Under the pieces are notes generated by a model that made no database searches, was not told the DNA's origin, and worked only from the letters and a program-made list of their open reading frames with translations. Positions 33,607 through 43,486 of a stretch of DNA of 64,000 nucleotides are shown here, piece by piece. The DNA is from Prosthecobacter gellanilyticus (GTDB taxonomy: Bacteria > Verrucomicrobiota > Verrucomicrobiia > Verrucomicrobiales > Verrucomicrobiaceae). The translations under genes were made by a program, and so were the position numbers. Position 1 is the first letter of the stretch, and every line of letters starts with the position of its first letter. The stretch is from assembly GCF_007992435.1 (NCBI RefSeq), contig NZ_BKAG01000007.1, forward strand, positions 124,001-188,000. Direction: 5' to 3'.

Positions 33607-36600
33607 ATGGCAAACCAACCACCCAACCAAAATTGCGGACGTGTACGTTCGCGCTTCACCACTCTGGTGCGTTCCGCCGCGCTAGCGCTCTCTCTCATCG
33701 GCGGTGCTCTCGCGGCTGCACCGGCCAATTTCCAATCCGGATCCCTGAGCATCACGCAGGCGAACTCGACCACCTGGACGACGGTGAATTTCACCCGCAC
33801 CTTTGCCGCCGCTCCGGTGGTGGTCATGGGGCCGGCGACAAAGGCGAATGGAGATCCGCTGGTGATGCGCGTGCGCAATGTCACCAACACAAGTTTCCAG
33901 TATCAGGTGGATGAGTGGGACTATCTCACAGGAGATCATGCGGCTGAGACGGTGCATTATCTGGCGCTCAGCGAAGGCTCGCATGTGTTCGGCACGCAGC
34001 GCTGGCAGGTGGGCCGTCTGTCCACGGTGAACCGCACGGCATCGAGCGTGACACTGACAGGCTTCACAGCCGCACCAGTGGTGCTGGCGCAGGTGGAGTC
34101 CACGGTGAACACGATCGCCGCGAACAATCCACGCGCGCTGAAAACCCGCATCGCCAGTGTGACCTCCACGGGCTTCCAGGTGAACCTGGAAACGCAGGAG
34201 TCCTACACCACGGCCCTCTCGAATGAGAGCATCGGCTACATCGCGGTGTCGGCAGGCACGGGCTATCTCGATGGCAAGGTGCTGAGCGCTGTCACCACCT
34301 CTGCGGCCACGACCGATGCCTTTGGAACCCTCACGTTCCCGGCTTCCCGCACCAACCCGATCTTCATCGCCCAGGCACAGACGAAGAATGACACGAATCC
34401 TGGCGAGCTGCGGATGCAGTCCCTCAGCACCACCAGCGTGCAGGTGCAGTTCCAGGAGGAGACCTCCTCCAGTGCCGATGTCACTCACACCGCTGAAGCG
34501 GTTGGTTACATTGTCCTCGGTGACATGAATGGCGAAGTGGCTGCGAAGGTGGAAGTGGGTGACCTCAATGTCACCCAGGCCAGCGCCACGACCTGGACGA
34601 AGGTGAACCTGGCGAATGCCTACACCACACCAGTGGTGGTGATGGGGCCTCTCTCCTACACCAACAGCACCTCGCTGACGATTCGCGTGCGCAACGTGCT
34701 CGCGGTGGATGCTGCGAATGCCAACAAGGGCAGCTTCGAGTTCATCGTGGACCGCTGGGATCATCACAGCGGCCAGACGCACAACTATCTGGAGCACCTC
34801 AGCTACATCGTCGCCGAGTCCGGCACGCACGCCGTGGGCGGTGTGGTGTGGCAGGCTGGCCGAACCAGCAGTGTGACACAGACCACGAGCACGCAGAGCC
34901 TTTCCACCTCCTTCCCGAATGCCCCGGCGGTCTTCGCGCAGGTGGCGACGACCACGGATGCAGATGCCTGCCAGGCACGCGTGAGCGCCGTGACAGCCAC
35001 CAGCTTCGGCATTGAACTTGATGAGTCCGAAATCGATGCCGACGCCCATGCGGGTGAGACGGTCCACTGGATCGCCATGACCCAGGGCAGCAGCAATTTC
35101 TTCACGACCGGCATGCGCTTCCAGGCCGGACAGATCACGAACAATGACAGCTCCTTCCGCAAGGTGACCTTCAGCCGTGCGCATGCAGATCCCTTCATCT
35201 TCGCTTCCATGCAGACCAAGGTGGATGCCGACCCCGCCACCATCCGCTGGCAATACTTGTTCGGCGACCGCGTGAATATCGTGGCCCAGGAGGACAACCA
35301 CCCGCTGCAGTTCGGCGAGGGCACGGTGAACAACACGCACAGCTCGGAGACCACCGCGTTCCTGGTCGTGCAAGGTGCTGCGGATGTGGATGAGGATGGT
35401 GCTCCTGATACCTGGGAAACCGCGACGGTGGGCAACCTCACCACCATCAATGGTGCCGCTGATGACGATGGTGACGCCATGACCAACCAGCAGGAGTATC
35501 ACAACCGCCTCGATTTCGCGACCTCCAGCAACTACACTGTCTTCACAGGCGGCACGATCACGGTGGGCAATGCAGCGACGAATGCGTATGAAGTGAATGA
35601 CCGCACAGCTGGCACGATCGCCAGCACGAGCGCCCGCTATCGCTTCACACGCACCGGAGCCTTCGCGCCGCTGACCATCAACTTCACGGTCGCGGGAACT
35701 GCTACCACGGACACGAATCGTGCTCCAGCCAGCGCGACTGATTACACGCTGTGGACGGCCAACACAGGCGGCACGCAGCTCACGACCTCCATCGCGCTGC
35801 CGGTGGAAGCCCAGAGCGTGGATGTGTACGTGCGGCCGACTGTGACGGCTGGATCACCGGATGGTGATGGGCTGGAAGAGTATCCAGAAGGTCTGCGCAT
35901 CACGCTCGGCTCCAATGGATCCACCTACGTTGTAGGCAGCACCACGACCTCAGTGGTGATCATTTATGATGCGCAGAACATTCCTGCCAATGAGCGCCTC
36001 TTTGTCGGTCCCTTTCTGGCGCAGGGTGCTGCTGTGACGAGTGCTTACGGCTATGGCACCATCATCGTGAACGGCACGCACAATGCAGCACGCATCTCCA
36101 CGACCTTCAATGGTCTCACCACGCCGCAGACGGACATCGACGGCAGCCATGTTCACTATTCGAACAGCGGCTCTGCGAGTCCGATCGCTCATGGCACAAT
36201 CATCTACGGTGATCCTGATGGTCTGCCCAACGGTCCGCTGGTCGACTATCCCTGGACCATTGTGGACAGCGCAGGGGTCAAGGGACAGCAGATCATCGAC
36301 GCGATCTACCGCAATGTCACCGGGGTGAACCTGTATGTGAACGTTCACACCAACCGCTATGCCAGTGGTGAAATCAAAGCGGACCTGACGCTGCAGACTG
36401 GCTCACCCCTTCCGCCTCCGGTGCCGACCAGCCCAACTCTGGAGAACCTGACGACCGATGAAGAGGTGCGCCGCGAGTGCGCACGCTTCCTGACCCAGGC
36501 CACCTTTGGTCCGACCGAGGCTGAGATCACCGCTCTCTACAACACCATCGCCACGCCGAAGACCACGGCCACGAACCGCATTGCTGCCTTCTCGGCCTGG

Positions 36601-38652
36601 ATTGATGACCAGTTCTCCTCCACCCGGGATCAGACCACGCTTTATGACTACAACTATGCGGCTGACCAGCAGGAGTGGGCGCTGATTGGCGCGCAGCCCC
36701 TGCTCGACTCCGGTGGGACTGCGGTGGGCTTCCCGCCTAACAATGCAGCTGACTGGCAGAAGTGGAGCAGCACGGTGGGCAGTCCGCCGATCCCAGCCGG
36801 ACGCAACAAGGAAAGCTATGATCCGGATAACAAAAACCGTCGTCACGCCTGGTGGATGATCGCGAATGACTCGCACGACCAGCTCCGCCAGCGTGTGGGC
36901 TTCGCCCTGGAGCAGGTCTTCGTGGTGTCAGATCGTGAGGGCACCGTCAGCTCCCGTGCTTACGGCCACTCACGCTACTATGACATGCTGACGGACTTTG
37001 CGGATGGCATCCGTCATCTGCAGCCACCAGGCAGCCCCAGTGCTGTGCCGCCCATCGTCACCAGCTACAGCAGCGCGAACGGCAGCAGCATCACGATCCG
37101 CCAACTGCTGGAAGACGTGAGCAAGCACCCGATCATGGGCAAATACCTGAGCCACCTGAAGAACCAGAAGGCCCAGGGCACCGACACCAATGGCAATGGC
37201 GTGCTGGATCCGAACGAGATCACTCTCTCCCCGGATGAAAACTACGCTCGTGAGATCATGCAGCTCTTCTCCATCGGCCTGCTGGAACTGTGGGACGACG
37301 GCACGCTGAAGCTGCAGAGCAACGGCCAGCCGATCGCCACCTATGACAATGATGACATCAAGGAGCTGTCCAAGGTGTTCACCGGCTACAGCTTTGCGCT
37401 GGTGCAGAACAGCAGCGCGAACAACTACGTGCCGCCGATCAACCAGGCCAGCTTTGGCAATGCCAGCGAAGGCGCCGAGTACTTCCATCCGGGCTATGAA
37501 AACCCGATGAAGAACTTCGTCACCTATCATGACGAGGGTGTGAAAGCCTTCCTCAGCGCGAACCTGCCTGCCTATGTGGATGCCACGCCGACCACGGCTG
37601 AGCGTGAAGCCTACGCGGAGACGGAGCTGGATACGACGATGGATGCCCTGTATAACCACAACAACAGCGCGCCCTTCCTGAGCAGCCGGCTCATCCAGCG
37701 CCTGACCACCAGCAATCCGAGCCGTGGTTACATCTATCGTGTGACCCAGGCCTTCAAGGACAGCAATGGTGCCACGGCCGGCGGTCTGCGCGGCAGTCTG
37801 CCTGCCGTGGTGAAGGCCATCCTGCTGGACTACGAGGCCCGCACGATGAAGAACGTGGATCCTCAGACGATCAACGGCAACACCTCCGTCAATGTGGGTT
37901 ATGGCAAGGTGAAGGAGCCGATCGTCCGCTACCTCCAGGTGCTGCGCGCCTTCGGTGCCCGTTCCCAGATCGACATGGATGAAGCCAGCCCGAACACCAA
38001 CGACCTCGTGGGTTACGGTTATCTGGCCAGCCAGGCTGACAACTTCCCCGGTGGCGCCACCCAGCTCCGCTATGGCGGCACCGGTGGTGTGCTGGGCCAG
38101 ACGCCGAACAATGCCCCAAGCGTGTTCAACTGGTATCTGCCCGACTACACTCCCGGCGGACGTGTGGCAGCGGCGGGCCTCGTGGCTCCTGAGCTGCAGA
38201 TCCTGACGGAAAACATGGTGGTGCAGAACATCAACTATCATCGCCAGATTGATTACTCCTCCATCGTGGATCCTGCGGCAGCGCTGCCAGGCGGCCAGGG
38301 CACCACGAACCTCATCGGTGACACGGCTGGTACTCAGGACGGCGTCTTCGTCGACCTTGGCGGCATTGTGACGGACTACATCACCAACCGCGAGACGGTG
38401 GGTGCCACGGAAGTCTCTGCCTGCACCTACCTGGTGGACCGCCTGGATGCGCTGCTCTGCTCGGGCTCGCTGAAGGCGAAGTATGGCGCTGCCTACACCT
38501 CCACAGCCGTGGATCCACGCAGCATCATCATCAACCAGCTCTCCATCATCGCTCCGGACGCGCCGCCAGTCTCCAAAGCCAATGGCGGCAACCGCGTGAG
38601 AGCCGCGGTGTATCTCATCACCAGCTCGCCCGAGTTCATCGTCCAGAAGTAA
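33607..38652 (+). CDS. Giant DUF1800 protein with H-lectin-like repeats, EF-hand-like and CHRD domains
   Basis: The ATG at 33607 gives 1681 residues with a signal peptide at about residues 15-37 (VRSAALALSLIGGALAA). Residues about 40-585 hold repeats of roughly 95 residues alternating FxxxPVVVMGP and HYIAxSxGxH patterns, resembling H-type lectin domains. A TSP3/EF-hand-like calcium segment follows near residues 594-625 (DVDEDGAPDTWE and DDDGDAMTNQQEY), then a Calx-beta-like region. A CHRD domain lies at about 793-931 (NERLFVGPFLAQGAAVTSAY) and the DUF1800 domain from about 949 to the end. The order suggests a surface or matrix protein with a DUF1800 enzyme-like head. A DUF1501 gene follows, the usual DUF1800 partner. 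Confidence 0.82.
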   Translation: MANQPPNQNCGRVRSRFTTLVRSAALALSLIGGALAAAPANFQSGSLSITQANSTTWTTVNFTRTFAAAPVVVMGPATKANGDPLVMRVRNVTNTSFQYQVDEWDYLTGDHAAETVHYLALSEGSHVFGTQRWQVGRLSTVNRTASSVTLTGFTAAPVVLAQVESTVNTIAANNPRALKTRIASVTSTGFQVNLETQESYTTALSNESIGYIAVSAGTGYLDGKVLSAVTTSAATTDAFGTLTFPASRTNPIFIAQAQTKNDTNPGELRMQSLSTTSVQVQFQEETSSSADVTHTAEAVGYIVLGDMNGEVAAKVEVGDLNVTQASATTWTKVNLANAYTTPVVVMGPLSYTNSTSLTIRVRNVLAVDAANANKGSFEFIVDRWDHHSGQTHNYLEHLSYIVAESGTHAVGGVVWQAGRTSSVTQTTSTQSLSTSFPNAPAVFAQVATTTDADACQARVSAVTATSFGIELDESEIDADAHAGETVHWIAMTQGSSNFFTTGMRFQAGQITNNDSSFRKVTFSRAHADPFIFASMQTKVDADPATIRWQYLFGDRVNIVAQEDNHPLQFGEGTVNNTHSSETTAFLVVQGAADVDEDGAPDTWETATVGNLTTINGAADDDGDAMTNQQEYHNRLDFATSSNYTVFTGGTITVGNAATNAYEVNDRTAGTIASTSARYRFTRTGAFAPLTINFTVAGTATTDTNRAPASATDYTLWTANTGGTQLTTSIALPVEAQSVDVYVRPTVTAGSPDGDGLEEYPEGLRITLGSNGSTYVVGSTTTSVVIIYDAQNIPANERLFVGPFLAQGAAVTSAYGYGTIIVNGTHNAARISTTFNGLTTPQTDIDGSHVHYSNSGSASPIAHGTIIYGDPDGLPNGPLVDYPWTIVDSAGVKGQQIIDAIYRNVTGVNLYVNVHTNRYASGEIKADLTLQTGSPLPPPVPTSPTLENLTTDEEVRRECARFLTQATFGPTEAEITALYNTIATPKTTATNRIAAFSAWIDDQFSSTRDQTTLYDYNYAADQQEWALIGAQPLLDSGGTAVGFPPNNAADWQKWSSTVGSPPIPAGRNKESYDPDNKNRRHAWWMIANDSHDQLRQRVGFALEQVFVVSDREGTVSSRAYGHSRYYDMLTDFADGIRHLQPPGSPSAVPPIVTSYSSANGSSITIRQLLEDVSKHPIMGKYLSHLKNQKAQGTDTNGNGVLDPNEITLSPDENYAREIMQLFSIGLLELWDDGTLKLQSNGQPIATYDNDDIKELSKVFTGYSFALVQNSSANNYVPPINQASFGNASEGAEYFHPGYENPMKNFVTYHDEGVKAFLSANLPAYVDATPTTAEREAYAETELDTTMDALYNHNNSAPFLSSRLIQRLTTSNPSRGYIYRVTQAFKDSNGATAGGLRGSLPAVVKAILLDYEARTMKNVDPQTINGNTSVNVGYGKVKEPIVRYLQVLRAFGARSQIDMDEASPNTNDLVGYGYLASQADNFPGGATQLRYGGTGGVLGQTPNNAPSVFNWYLPDYTPGGRVAAAGLVAPELQILTENMVVQNINYHRQIDYSSIVDPAAALPGGQGTTNLIGDTAGTQDGVFVDLGGIVTDYITNRETVGATEVSACTYLVDRLDALLCSGSLKAKYGAAYTSTAVDPRSIIINQLSIIAPDAPPVSKANGGNRVRAAVYLITSSPEFIVQK

Positions 38653-38690
38653 TCTCCGCCCCACATCGAAACACCTAACCACTGATCATT

Positions 38691-40319
38691 ATGAAGAACA
38701 AAAAGCATCAGGACCACTTCGACACACGGCGGAATTTCATCTGCCGCTCCGCCTGCGCCAGCCTCGGCGTGACGGGCATCGTCAACACGCTCGCGCACCT
38801 GAACATGGTGCAGGGTGTGATGGCGCAGGCCGCGCCGACGGACTACAAGGCGATCATCTGCCTCTTCCTCTACGGAGGCAATGACTCCAACAACATGCTC
38901 GTGCCGCTGGACGGCACGGCGCGAACCAATTATGAGTCAGCGAGGCCCGGCGGCGCGACACCGCACCCGATTCATATCCCGGTGACTGGCACCGGGGCCG
39001 CGCTGGCGCTGACGGCGCCGAGCGGCGGTTTCGGCCAGACCACGGCGACGTCCTTCGGCGTGCATCCCAACATGACGAACGTGCAGGGCATGTTCAACAG
39101 CGGCGACCTGGCCTTTGTGGCCAACGTGGGCACGCTGGTGCAGCCGATCACCCGCACGCAGTATATCGCCGTGCCACGCACCACACCGGTGCCACCGCAG
39201 CTTTTCTCCCACAGTGACCAGCAGCTTCAGTGGCAGAGCAGCCTGCCGGACCGTCCTTTCCAAAACGGCTGGGGCGGACGTGCCGCGGATGTGCTGACGG
39301 CAGCGGGAGCGAACCCCAACTCGTCGGTGTCGATGAACATTTCCATCGCAGGACAAAACTCCTTCCAGGTGGGTTCCAGTGTCATCCAGTATTCCATCGG
39401 CACCACCGGTGTGGTGGGGCTGAGCGGATACAACAGCGGCACGAACACTTACGCGAACGGTGCGAACTACGGAACGATACCGCCGACCTACAACAACAAT
39501 GACCAGGGCCGCACCCTGAAGGCTTTTGACACCATCACCAAGCTCGCGCGCATGCAGCTCGGGGTGGGGGACAGCATCTACCAGCATCACCTGGAAGAGG
39601 GGTATAACAACGTGATGCAGCGTGCTCGTGACAACGAGGCGATCGTGGGCACCGCGCTGAGCGGCGCGACCACGGCGATCGACACGGCCTTCACGAATGC
39701 CTTCGGCGCTGGCGTGACGCTGCCGGATGTGGCGAACCAGCTCAAGATGGTGGCGCGCCTCATGCAGGGCCGCACCGACCTGAGCAACAACCGCCAGATC
39801 TTCTTTGTGAGCATGGGCGGCTATGACACGCATCAAAACCAGCCCACGGATCATGGCAACCTCATGGGGAACCTGGACAAGAGCCTGAAGGGCTTCAAGG
39901 ACGCGATCGAGGCCATCGACCCAGCTCTCTGGAATGACACGCTGCTCTTCACCAGCTCTGACTTCACCCGCACGCTGCAGCCGAATGGCAGTGAGACCTC
40001 CTCCGGCACGGATCATGGCTGGGGCGGTCACCAGATCGTCATGGGCGGGCCTGTGATCGGCCAGCGCATCTACGGCAGCTTCCCGGACCTCGCCCGTGCC
40101 ACGAGCCAGGATGTGGACAGCAACCGCGGCCGCTGGATCCCGACCCTGGCGGTGGACCAATACGCCAGTGTGGTGGCGAAGTGGTTCATGAGCCAGGGCA
40201 CCGGCTATGTCTCCGGCCTAACCAGCAATGATGTCACCACGGTCTTCCCGAACCTGGGCCGTTTCCAAAGCGTGAGCACGATCCCGAGCAACCTCGGGTT
40301 TGTGGACTTCACGGTCTAA
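38691..40319 (+). CDS. DUF1501 secreted protein paired with DUF1800
   Basis: This 542-residue protein begins with a twin-arginine-type signal (DTRRNFICRSACASLGVTG). Family motifs include KAIICLFLYGGNDSNNMLVP, GGYDTHQNQPTDHGNLM, LLFTSSDFTRTLQPNGSET and DHGWGGHQIVMGG. It starts 38 bp after the giant DUF1800 gene, and DUF1800-DUF1501 pairs are a well-known conserved cassette of unknown function. Both are predicted to be exported. It is distinct from the other DUF1501 at 31906, which lacks the DUF1800 partner. Confidence 0.88.
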   Translation: MKNKKHQDHFDTRRNFICRSACASLGVTGIVNTLAHLNMVQGVMAQAAPTDYKAIICLFLYGGNDSNNMLVPLDGTARTNYESARPGGATPHPIHIPVTGTGAALALTAPSGGFGQTTATSFGVHPNMTNVQGMFNSGDLAFVANVGTLVQPITRTQYIAVPRTTPVPPQLFSHSDQQLQWQSSLPDRPFQNGWGGRAADVLTAAGANPNSSVSMNISIAGQNSFQVGSSVIQYSIGTTGVVGLSGYNSGTNTYANGANYGTIPPTYNNNDQGRTLKAFDTITKLARMQLGVGDSIYQHHLEEGYNNVMQRARDNEAIVGTALSGATTAIDTAFTNAFGAGVTLPDVANQLKMVARLMQGRTDLSNNRQIFFVSMGGYDTHQNQPTDHGNLMGNLDKSLKGFKDAIEAIDPALWNDTLLFTSSDFTRTLQPNGSETSSGTDHGWGGHQIVMGGPVIGQRIYGSFPDLARATSQDVDSNRGRWIPTLAVDQYASVVAKWFMSQGTGYVSGLTSNDVTTVFPNLGRFQSVSTIPSNLGFVDFTV

Positions 40320-40337
40320 CCATTCCTGCCAAAAGCT

Positions 40338-41006
40338 ATGTCGCGCCGCATGACATTGTTGAGGCAGGCCGCTTTCGTCGCCCTGCTGGCTGTCATCCTG
40401 TTCGCAGGATGGTGGCTGGCGGGCGATGGAGACGTGGCCGGCACTTCGACTTCTTCATCGGAGGCCACGCTGCGCGCGAAAGGTCCGCAGGATGCCGCTT
40501 TCTGCGGCCCTCTGGCCCAGCCGCGCCCGCCGCCACCGGTGGAGAGTCCCTTTGGAGTCCATCTCTTTGCCACCACACCGCTGGGTGTGGTGTACCCGAT
40601 GCGCGGGGCCTTCGAGATCATTCATGATCTCGGGCTGCCCGAAGCCCTGGCTGAAAAAGCAGCCAAAAAGCCTGCGAATGAAACCGCTTATGATGACGTG
40701 CAGAGCGTCGGCATTTTGCTGGAGGAGTTCCGCCGGGCTTTTGGGGCGATGCCGACAGGTGAGTTGAATGACGAGATCGTCCGCCGGCTCCAGGGGGAGA
40801 ATCCCAAGGGCATCGCCGTACTGCCGAAGAGTCATCCGGCGATCAATCCTGACGGCGAGCTGATCGACCGCTGGGGCACACCGTATCGATTTCATCCCGA
40901 AAGCGCCTGGGAGACCACCGTCCGGTCCGCAGGCCCTGACAAGAAGATGTGGACGGCCGATGACATTCTCAGCGAGAGCGTCAGCGCGGATGTGGTGCTG
41001 AAGTGA
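40338..41006 (+). CDS. Membrane-anchored protein with GspG-like pseudopilin C-terminus
   Basis: This 222-residue protein has an N-terminal helix (LLRQAAFVALLAVILFAGWW) and a Pro-rich segment (QPRPPPPVES). The C-terminal half has DGELIDRWGTPYRFHPES and AGPDKKMWTADDI, the 'D.WG.P..' and 'G.DG..GT.DDI'-type signature of type II pseudopilin C-terminal domains. It lacks the prepilin cleavage motif, so it is probably not a true pilin. It follows the DUF1501 gene by 18 bp and may be co-transcribed with the DUF1800/DUF1501 cassette. The function is unknown. Confidence 0.6.
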   Translation: MSRRMTLLRQAAFVALLAVILFAGWWLAGDGDVAGTSTSSSEATLRAKGPQDAAFCGPLAQPRPPPPVESPFGVHLFATTPLGVVYPMRGAFEIIHDLGLPEALAEKAAKKPANETAYDDVQSVGILLEEFRRAFGAMPTGELNDEIVRRLQGENPKGIAVLPKSHPAINPDGELIDRWGTPYRFHPESAWETTVRSAGPDKKMWTADDILSESVSADVVLK

Positions 41007-41135
41007 GTGCTCGTTGTGTCATGAGTCAGCGTGTGAGGAGGCACACGCTGGCTCGTGAACTGCGTGCCGGCAGGATGTGATTCCGCAAGGCCGAGGGTTG
41101 ACCTTTGGCCCTGGATTATCCACGATCAGGTGATC

Positions 41136-41963
41136 GTGACCCCTTCTCCCGACTCTCCAGCGCCGCGCCTGCGGTGGTCCGGCATGACCCATGTCGGCCG
41201 CTACCGCCAAAACAACGAGGATTCCTTCCTCGCGCTGACCTATGATGCGCGGGAGGTGCACTACCTCGGGAAGGTGGGGGAGTCATCACTGGCGCAGGGA
41301 GACTTTGTGTTTGCAGTGAGCGATGGCATGGGCGGCGCGAAGTCCGGTGAGTTCGCCAGCCGCATGGTCGTCCAGCAGGTGATGCGGCTGATGCCGAGGA
41401 GCTACAAGCTGGCGGTGGAGGGCATCAACCAAGGCTTTGGCGATGTGCTGGAGGAGATCTGCCACCAGGTGCATGCGGAGATTTCCAAGATGGGGCGCAT
41501 GTATCATGAATGTGCCGGCATGGGCGCGACGCTGAGCCTGGCGTGTTTTTCAACGGAATTCATGCACTTCGCGCATGTGGGGGACAGCCGTATTTATTAC
41601 CTGCCCTCAGGGGGTTCCATGATCCAGGTTACGGAGGATCACTCGCACGTGGGCTGGCTGAGGCGTCAGGGAAAGCTGAATGAGCGTGAGGCACGCATGC
41701 ATCCGGCGAAGAACCGGCTGGACCAGGCGCTGGGGGCAGGGCAGCAGAACGTGCGGCCGCATATTGGCTCCGTGCGCTATCAGAGCGGGGACCGCTTTTT
41801 GATCTGTTCAGACGGCATCACGGATGCGCTGTGGGATTTCCGGATTGCGGATCACTTGAGTGCTCCTGCGGATGAGAAGCCGCGGGCTTATAAAGTGGTG
41901 GAGCATGCGGTGGCGGAATCTGGGAGAGATAACTGCACGGCCATCTGCATTGAGGTGGAGTGA
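41136..41963 (+). CDS. PP2C-family Ser/Thr protein phosphatase
   Basis: The GTG at 41136 (5 bases after AGG) is preferred over upstream readings and gives 275 residues. PP2C motifs are visible: THVGRYRQNNEDSFL, FAVSDGMGGAKSGEFAS, GMGATLSLACF, HVGDSRIYYLP, LICSDGITDAL and SGRDNCTAICIEV. The manganese-binding aspartates are present. It is a stand-alone soluble enzyme that probably reverses phosphorylation by Hanks-type kinases such as the one at 28210-30216. Its stop overlaps the reading frame of the following histidine phosphatase ORF only in an upstream extension that is not believed to be used. Confidence 0.87.
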   Translation: MTPSPDSPAPRLRWSGMTHVGRYRQNNEDSFLALTYDAREVHYLGKVGESSLAQGDFVFAVSDGMGGAKSGEFASRMVVQQVMRLMPRSYKLAVEGINQGFGDVLEEICHQVHAEISKMGRMYHECAGMGATLSLACFSTEFMHFAHVGDSRIYYLPSGGSMIQVTEDHSHVGWLRRQGKLNEREARMHPAKNRLDQALGAGQQNVRPHIGSVRYQSGDRFLICSDGITDALWDFRIADHLSAPADEKPRAYKVVEHAVAESGRDNCTAICIEVE

Positions 41964-42082
41964 GGGAGTTCCTGGTTCTTTGTTCTTGGTTCCTTGTTGT
42001 TAAGGTAGAAAAATTTTCTGAAGGTTGTGCCTTGAGCCTGCTTCTTGCCGAAGGGCGGGTTTGGTGGCATGACGGGGGTGCT

Positions 42083-42730
42083 TTGAAACTTCATCTCCCG
42101 AATCATCCCACGCAGCTCTACCTGATCCGCCATGGCGAGGTGGAGGAGCGTTATCACAAGGTTTTTGGCGGCTGCCGGATCGACATGGGGCTTTCGCCGC
42201 TGGGTCATAGGCAGGCGAAAGCAGCCTCTGAGTGGCTGCGTGACACGCCGATGGATGCCATTTATGCGAGCCCGCTGAAGCGGGTGCAGGAGACCCTGGC
42301 TCCGCTGGCGGAGCGCACGGCCATGAAACCGGTGATCATTCCGGCACTGCGTGAGGTCGATTTCGGTGACTGGACCGGCTACCGCTGGGAAGGGGTGCAG
42401 GAGCACTTCGGTGTCAGCGCTTTTGACTGGCTGGAGATCATCGAGACCAAGGGCATCCCGCATGGCGAATCCGCTGCGGAGCTGGAGAACCGAGTGCAGC
42501 CTGCGCTGCTGAAGATCCTGCATGACAACCCGCACAAGCGTGTGGCGGTGTTTTGCCATGGCGGCATCATCCGTGTGATCTTGTCCCTGATGCTGGGGCA
42601 GCCGCTGCGGCACATGGCTCACTTTAACATTGAGTATGGCAGCATCAGCGTGGTGGAAGTGCAGCCGGACAAGAAACACGCGTTTGAGATTGAGCTGCTG
42701 AATTTTTGCCCGCCTCTGGTGGAGGTTTGA
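42083..42730 (+). CDS. Histidine phosphatase (phosphoglycerate mutase-like)
   Basis: The TTG at 42083, preceded by GGGGGTG, is taken as the start because upstream residues do not resemble the family. This gives 215 residues. Motifs are LYLIRHGEVEERYH (catalytic His), YASPLKRVQETL, REVDFGDWTGYRWE and VFCHGGIIRVIL (second catalytic His). The pattern suits alpha-ribazole phosphatase/GpmB-like small-molecule phosphatases; the substrate is not set. It ends at a strong hairpin that terminates the opposing gene. Confidence 0.82.
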   Translation: MKLHLPNHPTQLYLIRHGEVEERYHKVFGGCRIDMGLSPLGHRQAKAASEWLRDTPMDAIYASPLKRVQETLAPLAERTAMKPVIIPALREVDFGDWTGYRWEGVQEHFGVSAFDWLEIIETKGIPHGESAAELENRVQPALLKILHDNPHKRVAVFCHGGIIRVILSLMLGQPLRHMAHFNIEYGSISVVEVQPDKKHAFEIELLNFCPPLVEV

Positions 42731-42763
42731 GGCCAAACTCCAAGCCTGACGACCGGTGCCCAA

Positions 42764-42797
42764 CAAAAAGCCTGCCATCGGTGAAGATGGCAGGCTG
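42764..42797 (-). terminator. Rho-independent terminator of the RRM-protein gene
   Basis: AGCCTGCCATC and GATGGCAGGCT form an 11-bp stem with a 6-base loop. On the minus strand it is followed by TTTTTG (AAAAA on plus, 42765-42769), a classical terminator for the gene at 42836. It may act weakly for the convergent histidine phosphatase gene too. Confidence 0.85.
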
Positions 42798-42835
42798 TGG
42801 AAGCGGGTCAGGTCAGACCCGGTGAATGATTCAGA

Positions 42836-43486
42836 TCAAACCGCTGCAGGTTCGGTGGAGGCGGACTCTTCCGAAGAGTCACGCTGGTCGCGATCACCAC
42901 TGCCGATTGGCTTGGCACCGCTAAGCTGGAGCGGGCGGCCCATGAATTCTTTGCCGTGGAGTTCTGTGACGGCGCGGCGAGCTTCCTCGACGGTGCCCAT
43001 GGTCACGAAGGCGAAGCCCTTGGAGCGCTGGGTGCGGCTGTTCACCACGACCTCGGCATTGCGGACGCTGCCGACGCCGTTGAAGAGCTCAAAGAGATCG
43101 CTCTCAGAAGCGTCGTAGGAGAGGTTGCCAACATAGAGGCGCTCCGTGGAGATCTCTCCTGGGTTTGGGGCGGCGGACTCACGACGTGGCTTCGGCTCGC
43201 GAGGCTCACGTGGCGGGCGAGGTGCACCGGAGGAGGAAGATGGGGATGAGGACCTGCCACCGGACAGCTGGCTGGTCGGGGCCGAGCGAGGGGCGACGGA
43301 GGGCAGGGAAGAAGGTTTGCCGAGAAGGCCGAAGCTGATGATGCTCAGGAACTTCTGGAAACCAGTCTGCTGGATGGAGGCGTTGCGCGGAGCGTTGGAC
43401 GAGCGCTGGCCACCGGTGCTGGGGCCACTGCCGGTGCGTGGACGACGGCGGCGGCGGCGGTTTCCTTGATATGAATTGTCTGACAT
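42836..43486 (-). CDS. RRM-domain RNA-binding protein
   Basis: The start at 43486 (MSDNSYQGNRRRRRRP) gives 216 residues. The N-terminal half is Arg/Ser/Gly-rich and disordered, with a hydrophobic helix-like patch FQKFLSIISFGLL. One RRM domain lies at about residues 115-195 with RNP2 LYVGNL and RNP1 KGFAFVTM. The tail is acidic Ser/Glu-rich. Single-RRM proteins of this kind occur in cyanobacteria and PVC bacteria and are often cold-induced. It has a strong terminator and a long divergent upstream region, which suits a separately regulated, possibly leader-controlled mRNA. Confidence 0.85.
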   Translation of the reverse strand: MSDNSYQGNRRRRRRPRTGSGPSTGGQRSSNAPRNASIQQTGFQKFLSIISFGLLGKPSSLPSVAPRSAPTSQLSGGRSSSPSSSSGAPRPPREPREPKPRRESAAPNPGEISTERLYVGNLSYDASESDLFELFNGVGSVRNAEVVVNSRTQRSKGFAFVTMGTVEEARRAVTELHGKEFMGRPLQLSGAKPIGSGDRDQRDSSEESASTEPAAV

